From NCBI GenBank assembly GCA_017621205.1, contig JAGATQ010000041.1, forward strand, positions 1 to 41,591: a stretch of DNA of 41,591 nucleotides, in the 5' to 3' direction. The notes below the pieces were generated by a model. The model made no database searches and was not told the origin of the DNA. It saw only the letters and a program-made list of their open reading frames with translations. The DNA is from Lachnospira sp. GTDB taxonomy: Bacteria > Bacillota > Clostridia > Lachnospirales > Lachnospiraceae. The number at the start of each line of letters is the position of its first letter. The stretch's first letter is position 1. Positions 35,053 through 41,591 of the stretch are shown here, piece by piece. The position numbers were made by a program, and so were the translations under genes.

Positions 35053-36177
35053 TTATGAAAGACTTCTCATGTACTCCATAAATAATTCTTTATTTTCCCT
35101 TGCAGTTGTTTTCGGACGACCCAAATCTTCTCTTGCACCAATTCCGCAACGCACCTCTATAAAGGTGAGGCATTGTTCCCGCTTCGCTCTTTTTAATGCC
35201 TTTAAAAGAGACTCTTTATCAGAAACACAGTATGTTTTTAGATAACCACACGCCTTGGCAATTTCACTAAAATCAATGTCTGCTGCCACCGTAGGAAGCC
35301 CACCTACCGTTTCATGCGCCTGATTGTTAATACAGATATGGATAAGATTGCTGGGCTTTTCGCTTCCTATAACCGCCATCGCCCCCATGTGCATCAATGC
35401 TGCACCATCACCATCCACACACCAGACCTTCGTCTCTGGCTTCTGTACTGCCACCTCTAGTGCAATAGAGGAACTGTGTCCCATAGAACCAACCGTCAAA
35501 AAATCATACTGGTGACTCTGGTTTCTACGGTCACGAATTTCATAAAGCTCCCTGCTCGCCTTTCCCGTAGTGGAAATAATGGGGTCGTCCTTTGCCTCTT
35601 CGACAATCATTTCCATTACTTCCTCCCGAAGAAGGGAGTAGGAATTGCTATATTCCATCTTCTTATCAAAGGATAATGCTCCCTTTCGAACAACAAACGC
35701 AACACATTTGCCCTTAGAAAGCAAATGCCGGTACTCATTCATCTGTCCCACAAGCTCATCCCTTGTCGTTTCCTTGCTAATTACCATATAAGCAATATCC
35801 ATATCCTCCAACAGCTTTAAGGTTATCTCCCCTTGAAAGCAGTGCTGTGGCTCGTCATGAACCCCCGGTTCTCCACGCCAGCCAACAACGAAAATACAGG
35901 GAATGGCATAAACCTTCTCATGAAGCAGAGATGCTATCGGATTAACCGCATTGCCCTGTCCGCTGTTTTGCATGTAAACAACCGGTATTTTCCCCGTTGC
36001 CAGATGATAGCCCGCTGCCATCGCAGTACAATTGCCCTCATTAGCAGCAATGACATGATGCTTAGCATCAATCCCATAAACATCCATTAAATAATTACAA
36101 AGGGGCTTTAACAGCGAATCGGGAACCCCGGTATAAAATTCAGACTGCAGGCAGTCAACAAAATCCTCTATCCTCAT
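35053..36177 (-). CDS. Phosphonopyruvate decarboxylase
   Basis: TPP-dependent enzyme that decarboxylates phosphonopyruvate to phosphonoacetaldehyde, making the unfavourable PEP mutase step irreversible. The 374-residue protein shows the N-terminal 'FYTGVPDSLL', the activating Glu segment 'HHVIAANEGNCTAMAAGYHLATGK' and the TPP/Mg2+ site 'VDGDGAALMHMG ... INNQAHETVGGLPT'. These are diagnostic of the Ppd/AepY group. The ATG at 36177 has AGGTG 6 bases upstream; a GTG at 36186 sits inside that site. A weak promoter may lie at 36269-36299. It completes the phosphonate route with the PEP mutase and PhnW nearby. Confidence 0.94.
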   Translation of the reverse strand: MRIEDFVDCLQSEFYTGVPDSLLKPLCNYLMDVYGIDAKHHVIAANEGNCTAMAAGYHLATGKIPVVYMQNSGQGNAVNPIASLLHEKVYAIPCIFVVGWRGEPGVHDEPQHCFQGEITLKLLEDMDIAYMVISKETTRDELVGQMNEYRHLLSKGKCVAFVVRKGALSFDKKMEYSNSYSLLREEVMEMIVEEAKDDPIISTTGKASRELYEIRDRRNQSHQYDFLTVGSMGHSSSIALEVAVQKPETKVWCVDGDGAALMHMGAMAVIGSEKPSNLIHICINNQAHETVGGLPTVAADIDFSEIAKACGYLKTYCVSDKESLLKALKRAKREQCLTFIEVRCGIGAREDLGRPKTTARENKELFMEYMRSLS

Positions 36178-36268
36178 TTTCAGCACCTCATTACAAGCGG
36201 AATTGCTTATATGTTATCCTTTCTACTACAATACATTTATGGTTAATATCCCTTACAGCCAGTAAGGA

Positions 36269-36299
36269 ATTATCCATCTTTAATATTAATTTTAGTCAA
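36269..36299 (-). promoter_or_regulatory. Weak candidate promoter of the decarboxylase gene
   Basis: Minus-strand -35 TTGACT (36294-36299) and -10 GATAAT (36269-36274) with a 19-base spacer. Supported by the terminator that separates this gene from the nuclease gene upstream. Confidence 0.4.
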
Positions 36300-36363
36300 T
36301 TCTTCTACCCTTCCCCAATCAATACCTTTTGACCCCAACATCATGATTTATACCTATATTAAA

Positions 36364-36408
36364 AAATATATGGACATCAAAGAATAACTTTTCAATGTCC
36401 ATATATTT
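36364..36408 (-). terminator. Terminator after the Rpn-type nuclease gene
   Basis: Perfect 14-bp stem (36364-36377 / 36395-36408), 17-base loop, minus strand continuing into TTT. It lies 22 bases after the nuclease stop. Confidence 0.78.
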
Positions 36409-36429
36409 TACTTTTTTCATGATTACACA

Positions 36430-37260
36430 TTAATGAACCTGTTTTAGTATCTCAATCACTTTCTCTTCCTTCTGGTTCAACCTCTCTGCAATCTCGGAAA
36501 CAGAATATCCTAATTCATCCATGGTAAGAATGGCACCTTGAAGCTTGCCACGTTCTATACCCTGTTCTATGCCACACTCCATTCCTTCCTCAAATTTCTC
36601 ATCATATTTCATCTGTAATGTCATATAATCCAACCTCCATTTCTCATTCTTCCTGACAGATTGTACCGCATCATCCAATTCTTTGGTAAACGTGTCCCTA
36701 GGTGGTCTGCCATCTATGTAATCAAGCAGGTTTTTCATCCCAGGTGTTACATCATCCATGATTCCTTTCGTGTTCAAGATAATCTTGGTTGTGGCATCCC
36801 CCAGCCCAAGGTTAAAATTCTCAATGCAACGGTTCTCGAAAGTATAGATGTGGCGCCCCTCACCAAATAAATCAAATGTACATACAAAAATAATAATGCT
36901 TTGTTTTAAATCCCTATAATCCGCACCCTTTTCCAGAATACTTAAATCAATCATACCTTGGTAATACCTTGTTCTCTTAGGCAGATTCACCTTCCCGCCT
37001 GTCTGCATCTCAATATTATAAACCATATTCTTCCCATCCTCCACGTATATATCCAACCGTACGCTTTTGGCATCACTAGACAAATCGATTGTCCGCTGTG
37101 CATCCGAATATTCTATGCAGGATATGCTTATGTTAAGTATCCGTTCCAGAAATGACTTGCAGTATTTCTGGTTGTGCATGATGACACCAAACATGAAATC
37201 ATCCTTTAGTTGTAGTTTTTCAAACGCTTTTTCTTTAGTTCTCTGACTTTCATTACTCAT
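36430..37260 (-). CDS. Rpn/PD-(D/E)XK nuclease family protein
   Basis: A 276-residue member of the Rpn recombination-promoting nuclease / transposase_31 type group. Domain marks: 'LQLKDDFMFGVIMHNQKYCKSFLERIL' near the start, then 'VRLDIYVED ... YNIEMQTG', the D-x(n)-E-x-Q catalytic core, and 'LPKRTRYYQGMIDL' helix. The C-terminal third has 'EEGMECGIEQGIERGK' helices and a small helix-turn-helix-like end. It lies inside the phosphonate cluster but has its own promoter and terminator, so it is likely a passenger. GGGAGG precedes the ATG. Confidence 0.88.
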   Translation of the reverse strand: MSNESQRTKEKAFEKLQLKDDFMFGVIMHNQKYCKSFLERILNISISCIEYSDAQRTIDLSSDAKSVRLDIYVEDGKNMVYNIEMQTGGKVNLPKRTRYYQGMIDLSILEKGADYRDLKQSIIIFVCTFDLFGEGRHIYTFENRCIENFNLGLGDATTKIILNTKGIMDDVTPGMKNLLDYIDGRPPRDTFTKELDDAVQSVRKNEKWRLDYMTLQMKYDEKFEEGMECGIEQGIERGKLQGAILTMDELGYSVSEIAERLNQKEEKVIEILKQVH

Positions 37261-37355
37261 GTAAAAACCTCCCTGTTTTGGTTAGTACACGCAAGCAAAT
37301 CCAATCATAATCCTAATTTATTCTCTCCTTCTGTATTTAACATTTCCCTGTTTGC

Positions 37356-37384
37356 AGTCTAACATACTGTAGAGGGGTTTGCAA
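37356..37384 (-). promoter_or_regulatory. Candidate promoter for the Rpn-type nuclease gene
   Basis: Minus-strand -35 TTGCAA (37379-37384), 17-base spacer, -10 TAGACT (37356-37361). The leader is about 95 bases. Confidence 0.5.
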
Positions 37385-37462
37385 GGAAAATGAGCCCTTA
37401 CAGTAACAGATACATTGTGTTCTTTTTTGCTTCCATCACTTTTCTTTTATATTCATTTACAT

Positions 37463-38254
37463 CTAATCAGATACCCATACATTTTCCGTACGGTTCACAA
37501 TAAAGAATCCCTTCTCATTCAACGTATTCTCCCGATTATAGGTAAGCGGTGTTAAATCCATCTGTTTTACAATAGCCCCTGCCTGCTCAGCAATGCATTG
37601 CATCGCTGCCGTATCCCATTCGCAGGTATAGCCAAAACGATAGTATACATCTGCCTTTCCCTCTGCCACCATACAACCCTTCAAAGAGCTTCCGGCTGAT
37701 ATCGTTTCGCCGATACTGGACTGATGCGTCTGAATGAGAGCTGCCTCCTTTTCTGAGGAATGGGACTTACTACCAACCCAGATTAAATCCGTCACCTTAT
37801 CCGATACCTGAAGCTTACAAACCTCTCCAGTCGTGCCATCCTGTTTAAAAGCCCCTTCTTCCTTAGAAGCGTAATATAAATCCTTCGTTACGGGAACATA
37901 GATAACACCTGCTACTGGCGTTCCCTTATGGCTTAACGCAATATTTACCGTAAACTCTCCATTGCGTTTGACAAATTCCTTGGTGCCATCTAAAGGGTCA
38001 ACAATAAAACAATTATCGTTGGACATCCGTTTCCTGTCGTCCTTCTCCTCCTCCGAAAGTATTGCATATTCGGGATATTGCGTTCTCAACTGCTCTACAA
38101 TAATCGCATTCGCTTTGCGGTCCGCCATCGTCAGCGGGGATTCATCCTCCTTATAATCCACCTCAAAATCAGTATTATAGACACTCATAATTGCCTCTCC
38201 CGCTTTCAATGCAAGCTCCTTTAAGGTATTTAAAACTTCAAGCTGTGGGTACAT
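37463..38254 (-). CDS. CysQ-type 3'(2'),5'-bisphosphate nucleotidase
   Basis: A 263-residue member of the inositol monophosphatase family. Motifs: 'EEEKDD', the metal site 'DPLDGTKEFVKRNGEFTVNIAL', and 'WDTAAMQCIAEQAGA' for the third metal. The 'TKEFVKRNGEFTVNIAL' form is typical of CysQ, which removes a phosphate from PAP or PAPS; an inositol or sugar phosphatase role is less likely but possible. It starts 17 bases after the PEP mutase stop with a clear AAGGAGG site, so the two are co-transcribed, suggesting a role tied to the phosphonate product. Confidence 0.88.
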   Translation of the reverse strand: MYPQLEVLNTLKELALKAGEAIMSVYNTDFEVDYKEDESPLTMADRKANAIIVEQLRTQYPEYAILSEEEKDDRKRMSNDNCFIVDPLDGTKEFVKRNGEFTVNIALSHKGTPVAGVIYVPVTKDLYYASKEEGAFKQDGTTGEVCKLQVSDKVTDLIWVGSKSHSSEKEAALIQTHQSSIGETISAGSSLKGCMVAEGKADVYYRFGYTCEWDTAAMQCIAEQAGAIVKQMDLTPLTYNRENTLNEKGFFIVNRTENVWVSD

Positions 38255-38271
38255 AGTAACCTCCTTTTCTG

Positions 38272-39567
38272 CTACAACGTATCAATCAATGTAATAATAT
38301 CTTTAATTGGCAACAGTCGTTCATCAACCTCCTGTGCCCGGTGATATTTTAAAATATCCTTTGCCGTCTGTTCCATGGCAGGAAAGGCACTTCTTGTGAG
38401 CTGGTTTGCATAAATGACAATATTGACGCCATGCTCACTTAACTCCTGCTCTGTGATAGAATGATATGAGGTCGGCACAACGACAAGGGGCGTCTGCTTG
38501 TCCTCACTGCGGAACTGGTCACAGAATGCAAGAATCTCTGAAGGACTTTCCTTACGGCTGTGAATCATAATGCCATCTGCCCCTGCCTTAACATAGGCTC
38601 TGGCACGTTTCAACGCATCATCCATCCCCTTTTCTAAAATCAGGCTTTCAATTCTTGCAATAATCATGAAGCTATCCGTTAGCTGTGTCCGTTTCCCCGC
38701 CTTTATTTTCTCACAAAAATGCTCTATCGTGTCCTGCGTCTGCATAACCTCTGTGCCAAAGAGGGAATTTTTCTTGAGACCAGTCTTATCCTCAATAATC
38801 ACAGCCGACACTCCCATTCGCTCTAAGGAACGAACCGTATATACAAAATGTTCAATCAAACCACCGGTATCCCCATCGAAAATAATCGGCTTGGTCGTCA
38901 CCTCCATTACATCATCAATGGTCCGAAAACGGGAGGTCATGTCCACCAGCTCGATATCCGGCTTTCCCTTCGCAATGGAATCACACAGGGAGCTAATCCA
39001 CATGGCATCAAACTGGTCTAACTCTCCATTGTGTTCCACCACCGTTTTTTCTGCAATCAGACCAGTAATACCACTATGTACTTCCAAAGTTTTCACAATC
39101 GGACGCATGGTCAGAAGCTGGCGTAGACGTCTTCGACGAAACTCCGGCATGGAAAGCTTTTCCTTAATCTTATCATCAATATGCTTAACCTGCTCATTAT
39201 AAGTGTAGGGAACATCAATCAGCGTCCCACCATATTGCTGTAACAGCTTTTCCACATTATCCCGAATGGCACGCTCCGGCCCCTGCTTCCAGTTATCACC
39301 ATGGATAATATAATCCGGCTGCAGCGTCCTTACGACCTCATCGTACATGATATCCTCCTGCACGATAACTTTGGATACCTGCGAAAGCTCCTCCACCATT
39401 TTTAACCGTTCCTGAAAGCTGATGGTTGGAAAACGGTTATAACGAATCATTGCCGCATCACTCAAAACACCGACAACAACTTCTCCATATTGCCGGGCAT
39501 GATTTAAAATATTGATATGTCCCTCGTGGATAACGTCAGTGCAAAAACAGGTGTATATTGTTTTCAT
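38272..39567 (-). CDS. Phosphoenolpyruvate mutase fused to a nucleotidyltransferase domain
   Basis: A 431-residue two-domain protein. Residues about 1-130 form an HxGH nucleotidyltransferase fold (HEGH at 14-17, 'VVVGVLSDAAM' after it) like glycerol-3-phosphate cytidylyltransferase. Residues about 150-431 form a PEP mutase of the isocitrate lyase superfamily with 'DGDTGG' (231-236) and the catalytic loop EDKTGLKKNS (259-268), the diagnostic EDKxG motif that separates it from lyases. The mutase turns PEP into phosphonopyruvate; the first domain may activate AEP with CTP. The ATG is well placed after AAAGGA. It lies between the palindromic element and the CysQ-type gene. Confidence 0.93.
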   Translation of the reverse strand: MKTIYTCFCTDVIHEGHINILNHARQYGEVVVGVLSDAAMIRYNRFPTISFQERLKMVEELSQVSKVIVQEDIMYDEVVRTLQPDYIIHGDNWKQGPERAIRDNVEKLLQQYGGTLIDVPYTYNEQVKHIDDKIKEKLSMPEFRRRRLRQLLTMRPIVKTLEVHSGITGLIAEKTVVEHNGELDQFDAMWISSLCDSIAKGKPDIELVDMTSRFRTIDDVMEVTTKPIIFDGDTGGLIEHFVYTVRSLERMGVSAVIIEDKTGLKKNSLFGTEVMQTQDTIEHFCEKIKAGKRTQLTDSFMIIARIESLILEKGMDDALKRARAYVKAGADGIMIHSRKESPSEILAFCDQFRSEDKQTPLVVVPTSYHSITEQELSEHGVNIVIYANQLTRSAFPAMEQTAKDILKYHRAQEVDERLLPIKDIITLIDTL

Positions 39568-39914
39568 GAGCTTATTCCTTTCTTAAATATAAATATTATA
39601 CAATTGTAGTCTGAAATTACATGTAAAAGAACCACTTTATAGATTTATTCCGTTGTCCGGGAATAAGTATTTCTAAGATATTCCCATAATAATAATTATA
39701 ATTTGACACAACCAACACAAATTCGCCATCCTTGGCTCAATTGTGTTTTTTCGGGACATCCAGTCCCGAAATTGCTGAATACCAAAAGGGAATATCAAGA
39801 AATACTAATTTCCTCCCAAAGTCATAAATCTATAAAGTGGTTCTTTTACATGCCCCTTAAAAATATAATTAGCCCTTTTGACACTTAAATCTATATAAAC
39901 AATTTCAACAGCAA
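39568..39914. other. Spacer between the PEP mutase and phnW genes
   Basis: Occupied mostly by the 233-bp inverted-repeat element (39620-39852). A TATAAT (minus strand, 39588-39593 region) sits before the mutase gene without a good -35. No coding frame is convincing. Confidence 0.6.
39620..39852. repeat. 233-bp long inverted-repeat element (MITE-like)
   Basis: The two ends are inverted copies: 'CATGTAAAAGAACCACTTTA' continues into TAGATTTA at 39620-39647 and its perfect complement lies at 39825-39852. Similarity continues inward for about another 35 bases with gaps (AGTATTTCT ... GATATTCCC on both sides). The middle holds AACACAAATT / AATTGTGTT and a perfect TTCGGGAC-ATCCA-GTCCCGAA hairpin. 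No coding frame is present and no target-site duplication is obvious. It looks like a non-autonomous element or a large structured RNA hairpin. Confidence 0.85.
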
Positions 39915-41051
39915 TTATGAATATTGTACAGGAATCGCAACCTGATAATATTCCAATGCCTCTTGAAACACTTTGAAGAAGTCATGAATGTCCTCCTCAT
40001 CAATGGCTCCCAAGGCACAGAGACGAAAGGTATCCGTCCTATCTATCTTGCCGGGATATATCGTAAAACCACGTTCATAACAATAATCGTGTACTCTGTC
40101 AAAATCCCAGTTTTTATCCGACGGATAGCGGACTGCTACAACGAGCCCTGCCTGCCACTCCCTTTTGATGATATCCTGAAATCCTAACTCATCAAGTCCC
40201 CTGTGAATTGCCTCAAAGGCACGGGTATGCCGTTCCCATTTTGCCTGCTCTCCCTCTGCAAAATATTCCTTTAATGCCTGTACCGTTGCGTAGATTGTCT
40301 GCACCGGCGGGGTAAAGTGCATCTGCCCCGTTTTTTCAAAATACTCGTATTGCAGATAAAGGTTGCAATAATAGGAGCGTTTCGGATAACGCTTTGAGAC
40401 TTCTATGATAGAACGTTTTCCAATAATAAAGGAAAGCCCCGTCATGGACATTAAACCCTTTTGGGCGGATGCCATCATGAAATCAATATTTTCTTCCTCA
40501 ATAGAGATTGGCCGCATTGCCAATGTGGAGGTGGTATCCACCGTAAAAACCGCTCCGTACCTGTGTGCTAATGCACCAATCTCCCGAATTGGATTGAGTA
40601 TCCCCGTCCCTGTTTCGTTGTGGGTCGTGTGGACTAATGCAATCTTCTCATCCGACTTAAGAACCTCTTCAACCCTTGCCAAATCCGGCAGCGTATCCAC
40701 CGGAAACTCCAGATTCATATATGGTAACCCGTAGTAGTCACATATCTCTACAGCACGTTGGCTATACGCACCATTATTGATAATGAGTATCTTGCCCTCC
40801 TCTGGCAGCAGGGAATTGAGACACACATCTATATTAATAGTGCCGGAACCGCAAAACAATACAGAGGTATACTCTGGCTCCGGTGCGTGAACCAGCTTTA
40901 ACAAATCGCTCCGAAGCCCACGCATAAGGTCAGCAAACTCCTTCTCCCGTGGACAAATATCCGGCACCACCTGTGCATACTTAACGGTATCGGTGGTGGT
41001 AGAGGGACCGGGATTTAATAAAATATTACGTTTTACTGGCTGATGTTCCAT
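39915..41051 (-). CDS. phnW: 2-aminoethylphosphonate-pyruvate aminotransferase PhnW
   Basis: PLP-dependent class V aminotransferase that interconverts phosphonoacetaldehyde and AEP; here it should run toward AEP since PEP mutase and the decarboxylase are present and no phosphonatase gene (phnX) is seen. The 378-residue protein shows 'NILLNPGPSTTTDTVK', 'VLFCGSGTINIDVC', 'VDTTSTLA', and the PLP lysine in 'MASAQKGLMSMTGLSFI', typical of PhnW. The ATG at 41051 has AAAGGAAG upstream and fits the family; the frame opens at 41078. It is first in the cluster behind the promoter at 41153-41181. Confidence 0.94.
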   Translation of the reverse strand: MEHQPVKRNILLNPGPSTTTDTVKYAQVVPDICPREKEFADLMRGLRSDLLKLVHAPEPEYTSVLFCGSGTINIDVCLNSLLPEEGKILIINNGAYSQRAVEICDYYGLPYMNLEFPVDTLPDLARVEEVLKSDEKIALVHTTHNETGTGILNPIREIGALAHRYGAVFTVDTTSTLAMRPISIEEENIDFMMASAQKGLMSMTGLSFIIGKRSIIEVSKRYPKRSYYCNLYLQYEYFEKTGQMHFTPPVQTIYATVQALKEYFAEGEQAKWERHTRAFEAIHRGLDELGFQDIIKREWQAGLVVAVRYPSDKNWDFDRVHDYCYERGFTIYPGKIDRTDTFRLCALGAIDEEDIHDFFKVFQEALEYYQVAIPVQYS

Positions 41052-41152
41052 AGTAGCTTCCTTTCTGTTAATCATCATCTGTTTCGCAAATAATAGTTCT
41101 TACATAAATGGGAAAAGCACCATTTTTTCACACAGATTATAATCTTCTTTCT

Positions 41153-41181
41153 ATTATACTCAAATGGAATCAATAAATCAA
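41153..41181 (-). promoter_or_regulatory. Promoter of the phosphonate operon
   Basis: Minus-strand -35 TTGATT (41176-41181), 17-base spacer, -10 TATAAT (41153-41158). Leader of about 95 bases to phnW. Nothing in the sequence points to a phosphate (Pho) control site. Confidence 0.75.
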
Positions 41182-41308
41182 TGACAGTTCCTTTCCACAC
41201 CAAAAAACAAACAAAGTTATACATATATGACATTCTATATTCCTGTACCGGATTCTATAATAATCATCAAGCAGCAAACTGCTAAAAATATTAAAGGAGG
41301 ACGTTATT

Positions 41309-41530
41309 ATGGCTAATGAAAACCCAACAGACAAGAGTTTTGCAGATACTCTCTATGATGAGATTACTGCGGTTATCGGGGGAAACAACCCCAACCAATT
41401 TTTTTGTATGGGACTGCCGGGTACCCTGATTGACCCGGATGAGTATTCCTATGATGTAGGACGGATTTTGCGGACATTCAAAATAAAAAAGAATGTGGAG
41501 GTAACAGACAATGGCAAAATCATTATTTGA
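41309..41530 (+). CDS. Small protein at the edge of a mobile element
   Basis: A 73-residue acidic protein, cytoplasmic, with 'FFCMGLPGTLIDPDEYSYDV' in the middle. I recall similar small proteins in clostridial conjugative and mobilisable elements but cannot name a function. AAAGGAGG lies 8 bases before the ATG, and the next gene starts inside its last codons in another frame (translational coupling). A short AGCAG/CTGCT hairpin and a TATAAT lie upstream (41240-41285), but no clear promoter. Confidence 0.75.
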   Translation: MANENPTDKSFADTLYDEITAVIGGNNPNQFFCMGLPGTLIDPDEYSYDVGRILRTFKIKKNVEVTDNGKIII

Positions 41531-41591
41531 GGAACTGGGCGGCAAATACGAAAGGCAAGGGGATTATTTGATACCGTGCTTAACTGTACCC
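41511..41591 (+). CDS. TnpV-like transposon protein (N-terminal part)
   Basis: The first 27 codons, starting MAKSLFEELGG and running off the window, match my memory of the TnpV protein of Tn4451/Tn4453-type mobilisable transposons, whose role is not settled. GGAGGT lies 8 bases before the ATG. It overlaps the upstream small gene by 20 bases. Its presence marks the left flank of a mobile element that continues outside the window; the boundary between it and phnW is not visible. Confidence 0.72.
   Translation, partial: MAKSLFEELGGKYERQGDYLIPCLTVP

Noticed and set aside
37368..37402. Possible terminator after the CysQ-type gene
   Set aside because: The ACTGTA/TACAGT arms are imperfect and no T-run follows on the minus strand; it overlaps a better promoter candidate.
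1..41591. CRISPR array
   Set aside because: No set of regularly spaced direct repeats was found on reading through the window; the short repeats near 1419-1480 are irregular.

Overview
The window reads like a chromosome segment from a Gram-positive, low-GC Clostridia bacterium, most likely a Lachnospiraceae-type gut anaerobe. Reasons: AT-rich intergenic DNA, strong AGGAGG ribosome sites, consensus sigma-A promoters, DUF4317 and YjfB-type small proteins, an EpsC-type serine acetyltransferase, a YtrA-type GntR/ABC module, and a Lachnospiraceae-style AEP phosphonate cluster. This placement is inference; no rRNA is present to confirm it. Most genes lie on the minus strand, so operons read from high to low coordinates.

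Left part (1-20.3 kb) is mostly housekeeping. Two tRNA-Ser genes (GGA, UGA) share one promoter. Upstream on the minus strand lies a translation and tRNA-modification cluster: secreted protein, comEB-like deaminase, tex, tsaE, tsaB, rimI, a zinc-ribbon protein, rnz, a membrane-anchored protein, tsaD and ispD. TsaB, TsaD and TsaE are three of the four core factors for t6A tRNA modification. Next come lysC and hom (aspartate pathway), a lone cheW, prfB with its +1 programmed frameshift, secA, the long ribosome hibernation factor hpf, and a secreted SH3/NlpC-P60 cell-wall hydrolase behind a strong promoter.

Middle part (20.5-35 kb) is mixed accessory content: a YjfB-like motility protein and a divergent signal peptidase II whose stop codons share one bidirectional terminator hairpin; degV; a lipoprotein and a hypothetical protein; a methyl-accepting chemotaxis protein without a sensor domain; epsC-type serine acetyltransferase behind a long palindromic leader; a GntR/ABC-ATPase/permease module with a visible operator at its own promoter; an alpha/beta hydrolase; tandem AIM24 proteins; a Gfo/Idh/MocA oxidoreductase; a flagellin-like protein with non-canonical ends; what looks like the C-terminal half of a DUF3137 protein; a DUF4317 protein; and a histidine phosphatase.

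Right part (35-41.1 kb) is the most distinctive. It is a phosphonate biosynthesis cluster with phosphonopyruvate decarboxylase, an Rpn/PD-(D/E)XK nuclease with its own promoter and terminator, a CysQ-type phosphatase, a PEP mutase carrying an N-terminal HxGH nucleotidyltransferase domain, and PhnW. Together these can turn PEP into 2-aminoethylphosphonate (AEP), and the fused domain may activate AEP with CTP for attachment to a glycan or lipid. A 233-bp long inverted-repeat element sits between phnW and the mutase gene.

The last 280 bases run into a probable mobile element: a small protein followed by the start of a TnpV-like transposon protein that continues beyond the window.
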